In this document: piece by piece, positions 51,001 to 62,056 of the stretch
Position numbering within the stretch: position 1 is the first letter of the stretch
Layout of the letters: each line of letters begins with the position of its first letter
Assembly: GCA_947462335.1 (NCBI GenBank)
Contig: OX381708.1
Location: forward strand, 5,704,001 to 5,768,000
Origin: Harmothoe impar
Lineage: Eukaryota; Annelida; Polychaeta; Phyllodocida; Polynoidae
DNA length: 64,000 nt
Reading direction: 5' to 3'
Made by a program: the position numbers and the translations under genes
Notes under the pieces: model-generated
Databases searched by the model: none
The model's input: only the letters and a program-made list of their open reading frames with translations
What the model was told of the DNA's origin: nothing

Positions 51001-54000
51001 GGGGGGGGGGGCGAAAAAATTTGCGCGCCCCCCAGTTAACACCAAACGAGTTCAGTTCATGTTTACTAAATAACTACTGCATATTATGCAATCTCTCCCA
51101 GAAATTCTCATTCTTTGGGCATTAGTGGTAGTCCCAGCAAAAGGAAATTCTCAAATATCATGTCTAGGTACCTCAAAATTTAAAAAGAGCAGAATGAAGA
51201 ATATTGTGAAAATCGAGACTAAATTATGGCTCCAAATGATGCGTCTTGGCGAGAGGAGTTCAGAAATGTTCAATTTATCTCTCTATCATGTTTAGTTCCA
51301 GAGCTATGGGCATGTTTGCATTCTATACTATACACATCTATGGTAGTCCTCGCAAAAAGAATTTCTCAAATATTGTGTCTAAGTACCTCAAAATTGAACA
51401 TTTCCAAAGGGCCCATGGGGGGGGGGCGAAAAAATTTGCGCGCACCCCAGTTAACACCAAACGAGTTCAGTGCATGTTTACTCAATAACTACTGCATATT
51501 ATGCAATATCTCCCAGAAATTCTCATTCTTTGGACATTAGTGGTAGTCCCAGCAAAAGGAAATTCTCAAATATCATGTCTAGGTACCTCAAAATTTAAAA
51601 GAGCAGAATGAAGAATATTGTGAAAATCGAGACTAAATTATGGCTCCAAATGATGCGTCTTGGCGAGAGGAGTTCAGAAATGTTCAATTTATCTCTCTAT
51701 CATGTTTAGTTCCAGAGCTAGGTGCATATTAGTGACTTTTTGTCCCCCCCCCCCCCCCCCGGTTTGATACATGTCCGACCTTAAACTCCACAGTACTGCC
51801 TCAGAAAGGTTATTAGAGTTGCCTGTGCTTTAAAAGATGTAAATACCCGGTATTTAACACTCAGAAAGGTTAATAGAGCTGTCTGTGCTTTAATACATGT
51901 GAATACCCGGTAGTTAAGGCCATGGTTCTTCAGAAATTAAAGTTCTTTTTCTGCCATTTTATATGTAAATTCTTATATTTTCCAGTGAACGTGAGCGGTA
52001 CGAGCAGGAGTCGCACAAACGGGAGCCACGGGAGCGGGAGTCGCCGGAGTTGCAGGAGCGGGAGCCTTGGCCACGTGGACACAGCACTCAGAACCTTGAT
52101 CAGGGGCTCTTCAACACGTCTAGGGGCTCCAACCACTCCTCCTCAGGTCAGCATTTACCCAATTTTCGACTTCAGGGGGGGTCTCTGAAATTTGGTCTTC
52201 AGAGCAAATCTTAAACTCCACAGTACTGACTGAGCGCCCAATGTGACCAATTTTCATGGGATACTTTCAGGGAGTTAGGCCTAGTTCTCAGTACTGCCAC
52301 TAACGCACTGCTATCTATAGACCTTGAATTTATATAAAAAAAACAATTCCCAGGTCATTTACCCAATTTTTGACTTCAGGGGGGGGTCTCGGAAATGTTT
52401 CTTTAGAGCCAATTATAGTGCCAAACGAAGCGTCTTGGCGAGAGGAGTTCAGAAATGTTCAATTTATCTCTCTATCATGTTTAGTTCCAGAGCTAGGTGC
52501 ATATTAGTGACTTTTTGTCCCCCCCCCCCCCGGTTTGATACAAGTCCGACCTTAAACTCCACAGTACTACCTCAGAAAGGTTATTAGAGTTGCCTGTGCT
52601 TTAAAAGATGTAAATACCCGGTATTTAACACTCAGAAAGGTTAATAGAGCTGTCTGTGCTTTAATACATGTAAATACCCGGTAGTTAAGGCCATGGTTCT
52701 TCAGAAATTAAAGTTCTTTTTCTGCCATTTTATATGTAAATTCTTATATTTTCCAGCGAACGTGAGCGGTACGAGCAGGAGTCGCACAAACGGGAGCCAC
52801 GGGAGCGGGAGTCACCGGAGTTGCAGGAGCGGGAGCCTTGGCCACGTGGACACAGCACTCAGAACCTTGATCAGGGGCTCTTCAACACGTCTAGGGGCTC
52901 CAACCACTCCTCCTCGGGTCAGCATTTACCCAATTTTCGACTTCAGGGGGGGTCTCTGAAATTTGGTCTTCAGAGCAAATCTTAAACTCCACAGTACTGA
53001 CTGAGCGCCCAATGTGACCAATTTTCATGGGATACTTTCAGGGGGTAAGGCCTAATTCTCAGTACTGCCACTAACGCACTGCTAAATATAGACCTTGAAT
53101 TTATATAAAAAACAATTCCCAGGTCATTAACCCAATTTTTGACTTCAGGGGGGGGGATCTCGGGTCTTTTCTTCAGAGCCAATTATAGTGCCAAACGAAG
53201 CGTCTTGGCGAGAGGAGTTCAGAAATGTTCAGTTTATCTCTCTATCATGTTTAGTTCCAGAGCTAGGTGCATATTAGTGACCTTTCGTCCCCCCCCCTGG
53301 TTTGATACATGTCTGACCTTAAACTCCACAGTACTGCCTCAGAAAGGTTATTAGAGTTGCCTGTGCTTTAAAAGATGTAAATACCCGGTATTTAACACTC
53401 AGAAAGGTTAATAGAGCTGTCTGTGCTTTAATACATGTGAATACCAGGTAGTAAAGGCCATGGTTCTTCAGAAGTTTAAAGTTCTTTTTCTGCCATTTTA
53501 TATGTAAATTTTTATATTTTCCAGTGAACGTGAGCGGTACGAGCAGGAGTCGCACAGATTGGAGCCATGGGAGCGGGAGTCGCCGGAGTTGCAGGAGCGG
53601 GAGCCTTGGCCACGTGGACACAGCACTCAGAACCTTGATTAGGGGCTCTTCAACACGTCTAGGGGCTCCAACCACTCCTCCTCGGGTCAGCATTTACCCA
53701 ATTTTTGACTTCAGGGGGGGTCTCTGAAATTTGGTCTTCAGAGCAAATCTTAAACTCCACAGTACTGACTGAGCGCCCAATGTGACCAATTTTCATGGGA
53801 TACTTTCAGGGGGTTAGGCCTAATTCTCAATACTGCCACTAACGCACTGCTAAGTATAGACCTTGAATTTATATAAAAAACAATTCCCAGGTCATTTACC
53901 CAATTTTTGACTTCAGGGGGGGTCTCGGCAATTTTTCTTCAGAGCCAATTATAGTGCCAAACGAAGCGTCTTGGCGAGAGGGGTTCAGAAATGTTCAATT

Positions 54001-56096
54001 TATCTCTCTATCATGTTTAGTTCCAGAGCTAGGTGCATATTAGTGACCTTTCGTCCCCCCCCCTGGTTTGATACATGTCTGACCTTAAACTCCACAGTAC
54101 TGCCTCAAAAAGGTTATTAGAGTTGCCTGTGCTTTAAAAGATGTAAATACCCGGTATTTAACACTCAGAAAGGTTAATAGAGCTGTCTGTGCTTTAATAC
54201 ATGTAAATACCCGGTAGTAAAGGCCATGGTTCTTCAGAAATTAAAGTTCTTTTTCTGCCATTTTATATGTAAATTCTTATATTTTCCAGTGAACGTGAGC
54301 GGTACGAGCAGGAGTCGCACAAACGGGAGCCACGGGAGCGGGAGTCGCCGGAGTTGCAGGAGCGGGAGCCTTGGCCACGTGGACACAGCACTCAGAACCT
54401 TGATCAGGGGCTCTTCAACACGTCTAGGGGCTCCAACCACTCCTCCTCGGGTCAGCATTTACCCAATTTTTGACTTCAGGGGGGATCTCTGAAATTTGGT
54501 CTTCAGAGCAAATCTTAAACTCCACAGTACTGACTGAGCGCCCAATGTGACCAATTTTCATGGGATTCTTTCAGGGGTTAGGCCTAATTCTCAGTACTGC
54601 CACTAACGCACTGCTAAATATAGACCTTGAATTTATATAAAAAACAATTCCCAGGTCATTTACCCAATTTTTGACTTCAGGGGGGGGTCTCTGAAATTTT
54701 TCTTCAGAGCCAATTATAGTGCCAAACGAAGCGTCTTGGCGAGAGGAGTTCAGAAATGTTCAATTTATCTCTCTATCATGTTTAGTTCCAGAGCTAGGTG
54801 CATATTAGTGACCTTTTGTCCCCCCCCCCTGGTTTGATACATGTCTGACCTTAAACTCCACAGTACTGCCTCAGAAAGGTTGTTAGAGTTGCCTGTGCTT
54901 TAAAAGATGTAAATACCCGGTATTTAACACTCAGAAAGGTTAATAGAGCTGTCTGTGGTTTAATACATGTAAATACCCGGTAGTGACTTTAAATAAAAGG
55001 CCATGGTTCTTCAGAAGTTTAAAGTTCTTTTTCTGCCATTTTATATGTAAATTTTTATATTTTCCAGTGAACGTGAGCGGTATGAGCAGGAGTCGCACAG
55101 ATTGGAGCCATGGGAGCGGGAGTCGCAGGAGCGGGAGCCTTGGCCATGTGGACGCAGCACTCAGAACCTTGATCAGGGGCCCCACAACACGTCTAGGGAC
55201 TCCACAACAGGCCTAGGGGCTCCACAACATGACTAGGGTCCCCACAACACGTGTAGGGGCTCCACAACACGTGTAGGGGCTCCATACCACGTCTTGGGGC
55301 TCCACAACATGACTAGGGGCCCCACAAGACTCATACTAGCCCTTTAAATATGGACTTCATGAGAGGGAATTTCAGATACAAGTCAGGCGTGAAACCCATC
55401 TAGAAACTGTTCCACATATCTAGGAAACTCATCCACATGTTTAGGAACTCTTCAACATGTGTATCTAAACTCATCAATGGGTCTAGAAACTCTATATCTA
55501 GGAATTCCACTAGACATTTAGAAAGTCTAGGAACTCTTCAATATATCAATCTTCATCCAAGTTAATTGATTGCTGCCCTTTTCATTATTAATAAAATCAG
55601 TTTCCATTATAACAGAAGGAATTCCTTTGTTGTCATTTATAACCTCATCAAGTAAACAAATTTCCTCACTAACTCTTAAATAAATCCCAAACACCCCTCC
55701 AAATGCCACAACCCTGCATAAATATTAAATCCAGTATCTTCTCAAACAAGTGAGGGCTAGCAAACAGATGTAATCTGTTTGCGCCCTCACTTGTTATGAA
55801 GGCTTATTCTTACCTTTCTGATTGACCAACATTACTGCCTGGTTCTGATCCAGTTCCAACGTCTGATCTGATGTATGTAATGACCTATAGCCTATGCAAG
55901 AATGAACTTACTGAAATTAGTGCCTTGACAAAATGCATATCTCTCATAGTCCTACTGCTCTATCTGAGCTAAATCCGTATAGATGGCACCACAATCTCTC
56001 CCCATAGACTAATAAGGTGAATAGTCCTAAACATATTTATGGGTTTGGTTATAGCTGTGTTTAACAGTTTAACAAAGAATGAGAAAGAAAGAAAAA

Positions 56097-56192
<96 letters not shown>

Positions 56193-57749
56193 CATATATT
56201 TAGTATAGCATACATTATATATACTAATAAAATATTTTAACTGCATCTAGTTCGAATGAACAGATCTATTAGAGATATATTAAATGTTTCATTAAAACCT
56301 AGCATTTCATCATTTTAGAAGTTTTACCTGCATATGTTTCCTCTGTGATGAACTTCATAGTTTCATCAACATCCTTTAGAGCTCGGTGTTCTGCAGCTGT
56401 TTTATCCTGTTTGAGAAGAAGACATTGTATAAATTGTCTCTATGTTTTAATTTTGTCTAAATACTAAGATTGTTCTCAAGAATAACATAGAGGGGATAAA
56501 GAAAGCTCTAGGAAAATATACCTTTACATGAATAGTCATGCTATATGTTTTTGGAGGGAGAAGATATCCAGAAAACAAGCCTACCATTCTAGATAGTTAT
56601 TGCATAACTAGAGATATTTCAGATTTTTTACTCAACAAAAGCTAATTAATTTTTCCAGGCCAGTCAATTTTCAGGTGCAGGCCTGTTGATTAGTTTAAAC
56701 TATTGGCTCAGGTAGTTCATGGTTAAGATGGTTAATCACCACCCGTGGATGATTCTGTTTCAAACTACCTCCTCATAAAGACAATTGATTAGCTCCTGAT
56801 CAGTCATCTCTGGTAGGTCATCAATAAACATCTCAGACTGTTCAGGCTGTTCAGGCTCTTCTAGTCTTTCTAACCCTTCTATATGTGTAATCTCTGAGGC
56901 TTCCCAGTCCAACAGTATTTCCACAAAGTTTGTGTTTCCCTGCAGCAGGGCTTGGAACAGGGAGTCTCTAAACATTGGACCCTGAAAGAAAAATCTGATG
57001 CCACAAATATGGTAGGCATAAATGTTTTCAATTTCCTGTGAACAAATTCCATATTTTTTCTCAAGTCAAAATAGGATGTTATAACATCAACTGTTATGGG
57101 CTGTGGGGTTTATAGAACTGTCCAAAAGGCTAGATGGTACTTAAACACACTCACACTTATAACCAAATTAGGCTTACACATGGCAATTTACTGACACAAT
57201 ATTTTAACAAATGAACTACGATTGTCATGTTTACAGAACATCCAATGAATTCTAAGAACCTACCCGCAGCCATGTTCTGTTTTCTGTAGTCAGAATATGG
57301 TCATTGACTAGATTAGGCTGGTTCCAGGCCAATGCAAATTTCATCTGTGCCTTCCAGTTCTTATCTGCAAAGATATCACATGGAGACAAACTCACCAAGT
57401 AACGAGATACTGCACACATTACCTGTACTCTTAAAGAGTTCATATTTGCAGTTATCTTAATCAATTTTCAAGGTCTATCCTCTAAATGGCACCATTGTAT
57501 GGTGGTAAATTTGTTGTAAATATCAGGAATTATGACTTTTCTTACCATACAAATGGAGTACCTGTTTCAAGTCTAAGCTCCATCTTCAAAACTGGATTTT
57601 TATGATGCGCACGGTGATGAGAAACAAGGATTTTATCTTTTGGGTGGCCTTAAATACATAACATACTGCCTTTACTTAGATGTGCCTAGATGTATTATAT
57701 GATGATAGCTTTACCTGAGAGGGCTGCAGAGAGGATGGTCTCGTCCATC
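38412..57749 (-). CDS. TRPM-family cation channel, N-terminally short, copy B
   Basis: Seventeen minus-strand exons match copy A exactly in length and phase: 57749-57716, 57364-57264, 56981-56769, 56406-56328, 55891-55814, 46542-46360, 45781-45682, 45270-45045, 44437-44351, 44127-43831, 43258-43115, 42794-42540, 42105-41931, 41713-41554, 40227-40007, 39859-39779 and 39091-38412. They encode 1037 residues. I saw no in-frame stop. Pore, TRP helix and coiled-coil motifs are as in copy A; differences are scattered substitutions (e.g. ISKVLKRIEDKAS becomes ISKGLKRMEDKAS). The intron between exons 5 and 6 is swollen by the 9.1-kb block at 46707-55795. A TAA just before exon 6 (about 46547) shows that this exon must start at GATATATC and not further upstream, which also fixes the copy A border. 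As in A, MHR1-3 are not seen. Confidence 0.84.
40387..41148. mobile_element. MITE with TIR TACACTGTAAAAAAT, duplicate B copy
   Basis: Orthologous in position and ends to 13573-14335, including the inner hairpin (acagtgtatcaccgtaa and complement). Confidence 0.85.
41554..42105 (-). CDS. Pore exons of TRPM-like copy B
   Basis: S5, pore helix and filter (WHMYGELFLEE), cysteine-containing turret and S6 read as in copy A. The only visible changes in the neighbourhood are outside the pore. Conservation of both gene copies here suggests that both are, or recently were, under constraint. Confidence 0.83.
45966..46258. mobile_element. ~290-bp insertion with inverted arms, only in duplicate B
   Basis: Duplicate A is continuous here (gacttttattaaagcgtg). 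The right half has 'caaatgccaactacatcg' pairing with 'cgatggca'-like and 'ctggcatttg' words, and an inner palindrome around 'gggcgcatcccactcagcct' and 'cgtgggatactgccctagcc'. An inverted pair also occurs around 'gtattcaatggcaccattga'. Confidence 0.65.
46707..47640 (+). mobile_element. Terminal arm of a satellite-bearing element, right copy
   Basis: It begins at the junction with the TRPM intron (after 'ctatctta') with 'tttaacagattacaataata' and is the reverse complement of the left arm. It leads into the satellite at 'ggcgagtagaacgcttcgac'. No transposase or other protein frame was recognised in it. Confidence 0.78.
47641..50140 (+). repeat. ~416-bp tandem satellite block
   Basis: The module start 'cgtcttggcgagaggagttc' recurs at about 47671, 48087, 48501, 48652, 49069, 49222, 49638 and 50056. 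Most steps are 414-418 bp; steps of ~152 bp follow units with the 'ctaggtgcatattagtgact' variant and a poly-C tract. The two unit types alternate in a higher-order pattern. Confidence 0.92.
50141..55187 (+). repeat. ~770-bp tandem satellite block carrying an exon-like cassette
   Basis: Module starts at about 50056, 50825, 51240, 51655, 52431, 53202, 53966 and 54730 give steps of 764-776 bp, with two ~415-bp steps between 50825 and 51655. Each long unit has a GC-rich 161-bp cassette at 50384, 51986, 52757, 53525, 54290 and 55068. The segment 50056-51655 repeats as a ~1.6-kb higher-order unit. Confidence 0.92.
50384..50544 (+). other. Exon-like cassette, first of six copies
   Basis: A 161-base segment is preceded by a pyrimidine-rich tract and CAG (atattttccag) and followed by GTCAGC. 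Frame +2 reads ERERYEQESHKREPRERE and later STQNLDQGLFNTSRGSN. The whole cassette is free of stops except for a TAA in the last codon of this copy. Copies at 51986-52146, 52757-52917, 53525-53685 and 54290-54450 keep length and splice-like ends; that at 55068 decays into a minisatellite. It may be a captured exon of a host gene. The parent gene was not recognised. Confidence 0.5.
55188..55335. repeat. ~22-bp minisatellite (GGGGCTCCACAACACGTGTA)
   Basis: About six imperfect units of 'ggggctccacaacacgtgta' grow out of the last exon-like cassette copy, which shares the 'caacacgtctaggggctcc' word. Confidence 0.85.
55745..55795. repeat. 51-bp palindrome at the right end of the 9.1-kb insertion
   Basis: AACAAGTGAGGGC...GCAAACAGAT pairs perfectly with ATCTGTTTGC...GCCCTCACTTGTT around a 3-base centre, with one 2-base bulge. 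The next base, 55796, is where homology to duplicate A resumes. Confidence 0.88.
56083..56190. repeat. (AAAG)n microsatellite, only in duplicate B
   Basis: About 25 tetranucleotide units in an intron of TRPM-like copy B, inside a ~190-base segment missing from A near 21748. The long phenylalanine/leucine/serine frame on the other strand is an artefact of it. Confidence 0.95.
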
Positions 57750-59205
57750 GTGTCAGCTCGACATTGGTCCTCGTTATGGGTGTTTGTGTAATTCAACCTC
57801 TTTTGAACTCTCTGTTTAACTTTCTTTCTCTACTGAAATTGCAAGTTTTACTTTTAAACACCGCTGTCACCACTGTAGGGAAAAGATGCAACAAATCCCA
57901 GTCATCATGTAAATGCTTTCTATTTTGTTTCTTGGCTCTTGGCCTCAAGAGTCTGAGAATGTCTATGTTATTCAACTAGCATACCACTAACTATACCACC
58001 AACTCTCATATAGAATATTCCTCTGACTGTTTCTCAAAAACTCCGACCTCCAAGTTCACACTCTGACCACCAAGTTAACACACCCCAACTTGCAAATTCA
58101 CACAATCCGACCTCAGAGTTCAAACACTCTGATCTCTAGTTCACACAGTCCAACCTGTGAGTATGCACATTTGCACATTTCCAGTTTACAAAGTTTCTAT
58201 TAATGATGACTAGGTATGTATTGGCGTCCTGTGAATGTGTTCCAATCTATGTTGACATTGCTAATCCTATATTCGTTACAACAACTTAGAGGAGTCATCG
58301 GTAAACAGATGGATTGGTACTTACAGTTTATCCGTGATCGTTTAGAGCACTGTTAGGTAGGGTGGATTTACTTCAAATAAAATCCAGTTATCTAAATCAC
58401 CAAAGGGACCACATGGGTCAAGTACCTATTACTTGATAAGTTATGTGACATATGAATGATCATGCCTGTATCTCCAAACCGCTGTACAATGTGTGTATTA
58501 GGGTTAGGTCCAGGCTATCAGAGATATCAATATGTGTCATGCCCTGTCTCCTGTTATCTGCAGGTTTCTGTTATCTGCAGGTTGAAATATACAAGTGCTC
58601 CTTGCACCTGCAGCTGTACAAAACATAGACTCGGCAGCCTGAAATAAAATGCTGGTTCACGGAATCAAAATAAAAGAGAATTGTATTGAATTTTTTTTTC
58701 ATGAAATGATTTTCAAATTTTGATATACTTCTCCATGGTAGCCAGTTCTCCATGGGTGTACTTCACTGTGGCACTCATTTCACCTGTAGCCTTATACTGC
58801 ATAACAATTCAAGTTTAAACTGCTTTTGTCAGTGCTTAAAGCTGCAGTCGAGGTGCTTTATTTTCTGCTACTCCAGATTGGTTCTTGGAAAAGCAATAGT
58901 TATAGAACCATGGCACTTATTTTAGAAACTGGATTCTGTTAGAAACAGAGTTAGATACTGTTTGGTTTGAGGGCCACGAGAACATAGACTATTACTCCAA
59001 ACGTATTGATTTATCTGAGACACAGAAGGAGGCACAAGAGTCAAGGAGCTACAGGTTGATAAGCTGTATGAGAGGTCAACAGTCCTATGCCTTGTAGACT
59101 CATGTGTTTGGGTCACTCAGTACCACTGTACATATTGGCATGAGACACTCAAACTAAGATTGGTTTTGTGATTCACATCACATGTGACCCAGGGCTCTAT
59201 TTAGG

Positions 59206-59497
59206 TGACCTACATTTTATTCAAAAGGGGGCAGGACTTAAGGATAACATGTCATGGAGTTACTTGCAAATGAGGTGGTGAGCAAATTAGCTCACAATTA
59301 TTTTCAGTAATTCTCTTTTTATTCTTTCAGAAAACTCAAGATCAAAAATTTAACAAAAGCTTGCTTTGCTAGCTTTTTAAATATTTTAGTTTTTGGCTCT
59401 AACATAGATTAACAAGGCAGTGAAATCAATGGAATTCCCAGTGTATGTTAAAGCATCAGGAGCAGTATAAAAGCATTGAGTACCTGCCCATTATCCC
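59206..59497. other. Non-coding flank right of duplicate B
   Basis: Sequence unrelated to the region right of duplicate A, AT-rich, without a recognised gene. Confidence 0.5.
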
Positions 59498-59723
59498 TTT
59501 GGGAACAGCACATCGCTAAAGGATATGTCATGATGATGCACCAATGTAGCCTATGCAAGTAACTCGCCAGGGCTGCACTGGTGCATCATCTCCATTCATC
59601 AGCAGTGTCTTAACCTTTTAGGGTTAGTATGATGCTTGAATGCATATACTAACCAGGTTGTATTCATGCATTATGACGAATGGCATGATGTATTAATGCA
59701 TTATGCTGTCCTTAAAAGGTTAA
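59498..59723. repeat. Dispersed GATGCA-family repeat, copy 4
   Basis: 'catgatgatgcaccaatgta' and 'gggctgcactggtgcatcat' form an inverted pair. 'gtccttaaaaggttaag' closes it like the other family members. Confidence 0.6.
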
Positions 59724-59729
59724 GTAACA

Positions 59730-61930
59730 CACTTTCCGCATTCTGCTGCAATTCACATTGCAGCATGGGAGAAGTTGGCAGCTTGTCTGTGTGTGGATGT
59801 AAAGTCGTGACACCTGTGTGGTGCATGGCCCTGTGCAGCTCTCTAACCTAACTAGTGTCTGTGCCACACACAGACATAGCTGGTTCTTAAAGTGAGTTAG
59901 TCGTTTAACGCCATTTGCGGTCTCTAACCTCGATACTTAAGACTTGGAATTGTATCATGAATGAGAAAGAAATGTTAGTCATGAATGCTCTCCTGTCTTA
60001 TCTTGATGGGGAATCTTAACAGGTACAGCTGGAATCAGGGGAAGAATCTGGAACTCGAAATGGGCGGTCCACCAAACACCAAATTTTAGAAAACACATCA
60101 TGCAATGACTGCAATAGGTCAACAGGTCAGACCATGGGTCCAGGGGGTTAGTAAGTAAAAAAACACTTTAAGTATGATTGATGATATGATATGAAGTATT
60201 TAAGTATCATAAATATCAAAGATCACTTTGGTAGTAACATACGAAAATGTCATGCCTCCAAATGCTTGTCTAGACCTAGATACCAGTCACAGGAAGGTTG
60301 CTTTATTTGGTTTGCCCAGCCATTTACCAGGCAGTGAAACCAATGGGATTTCCCGGGTATATATCGAGCCATGCACTTTCCGCCTTAGCAGCAGGGGGGA
60401 CGTGGGCCGGCTGCCAGCTTGTCTGTGTGTACAGGTAAAGACACCTGTGTGGTGCATGGCCCCGTGCAGCTCTCTAACCTACATAGTGTCTGTACCACAC
60501 ACAGAGGCAGGACAGAGTCAGGCATCCCCTGACCCTGGCTCTTAAAGTGAGTGGGTAATGGTCATTTAACACAATTTGTGGTGCATGGTGATGTGCAGCT
60601 CTCTAACCTTGATATCTGCAGCTCTCTAGCCTCGAGATCTAATCTGGATGAGTGATCTGACCAGGTTCACAGCTCAAATCTGGGGTGGTCCCTGGAATTA
60701 GAAAAAGCAAAGATCCACCAAATTATATGAATTGATTAAAACGTGTCGCTGCAGATTAAAATATCTTTCGGATCAAATATTACTTTGGTAGTAACATAGG
60801 AAAGTGTCATGCCTCCAAATCCTTAGATATACCTATACCAGTCAGGTGAAGGTTGATTCATTTGGTTCTCCCTCCCATTTACCAGGCAGTGAAACCAATG
60901 GAATTTCCCAGTATATATCGAGCCATGCACTTTCCGCCTTAGCAGCAGGGTGAACATGGGCCGGCTGCCAGCCTGTCTGTGTGTACAAATAAAGACACCT
61001 TTGTGGTGCATGGCCCCGTGCAGCTCTCTAACCTACATAGTGTCTGTACCGCACACAGAGATAGCTCTCTAAGCTGAATGTATAGATCGACACCTCTGAC
61101 AGAGTTAGGACAATGATACATATTTCAGATCAGCTGACCATGATAAGCTCTACCCTGATGACATCTAGTACTCTATACTCACATGCTCTGTAACCATGGT
61201 GACCCAGTGGGCACAGGCCACTAACTAAGTGCTTATGAAGGCCTTTATAATGCCTTTTGAGCTGGGTTATGCCTCCTGGGGAGTGGCCTACATATAATAT
61301 ATATAATGACTTATCATTGATACACACAGACTTAATGAAAAAGATTATTATGTGCAACTGTAAAAGTTTATTGTATAAGACCATGGCATAGTACATATCA
61401 TGTGAAAGTAATTGGTCAATGCCTCTACATTTTGGTACGAGACTTGTTTTTGTGCTTTTGTTCTTTCTTTTTCTATTGATTTAAAATCTGTTAATTCAAA
61501 TGAAATTCAAAATAATGGAAGTTGAAATGGTAAATTTGCATGGCCTCTCTTTGAAAAATCTTTGTGAATATAAATTGAATAATAAATGGGACAGAGAATA
61601 TCACAGAGGAGCGGTAGGGCATTTGTGATTTGACAGCTGTTGCATCACAGCTTGACGTACTCACCTAACTGGGCTGTTTACAGGCACGCTGTACATCAGG
61701 TGTATATAACATGATAAACTTAAATGAGAGGGGGAAAAAAGTACACTAAATGTTTGCTTTATTTACATGGAGCTGAAACCAATGGGATTTCCAATGTATA
61801 TTGAGCAACATACTTTCTGTGTCTGTGTGGAGTCGTGACACTTTTATAGTGCATGCCCCCATGCAGCCCTTTAACCTGTATAAGCCAAACCATATACAGG
61901 GAAAGGACAGAGTCAGGCATCTCTGGTATA
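59730..61930. repeat. Four spaced copies of a 160-260-bp repeat
   Basis: Copies at about 59730-59890, 60330-60590, 60880-61075 and 61765-61930 share 'gtgaaaccaatgggatttcc', 'gagccatgcactttccgcc', 'ggtgcatggccccgtgcagc' and 'ctctctaacctacatagtgt'. Spacing is about 550-890 bp. Copies 2 and 3 also share flanking words (catgcctccaaat), so part of this is a tandem duplication. Confidence 0.8.
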
Positions 61931-62056
61931 TGAGTAAGTCAGATGGAAACACTTCCTTCGAGATATGCTATGGAAAACCACTGCTCTGCCATTTTTGGGG
62001 TCCTTTCTTTTATCCCTCATTGATATCAATGGTGCACATTATGAAATTTACCCTAT

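Larger units (their letters stand above)
36873..59205. repeat. Segmental duplicate B (TRPM-like locus), interrupted
   Basis: It is collinear with 9824-24675. 36873-46706 matches A 9824-21483, and 55796-59205 matches A 21485-24675. The 9,089 bases in between have no counterpart in A. Its left edge coincides with the end of the inverted terminal arm. Confidence 0.92.

Noticed and set aside
47677..51540. Repeated plus-strand frames beginning MARGVQKCSIYLSIMF or MSDLKLHSTASES
   Set aside because: They span the satellite units in several frames, change length with the poly-G tract and include homopolymer glycine. They resemble no protein domain.
56061..56246. Frame encoding repeated FLSF residues
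   Set aside because: Pure product of the AAAG microsatellite.
9824..59205. Duplicates A and B as two haplotypes wrongly joined in tandem
   Set aside because: Considered seriously because differences look like allelic variation in a polymorphic species. However, neither flank of B matches the flank of A, and B is bordered by other repeats. It remains possible and is listed as a check.
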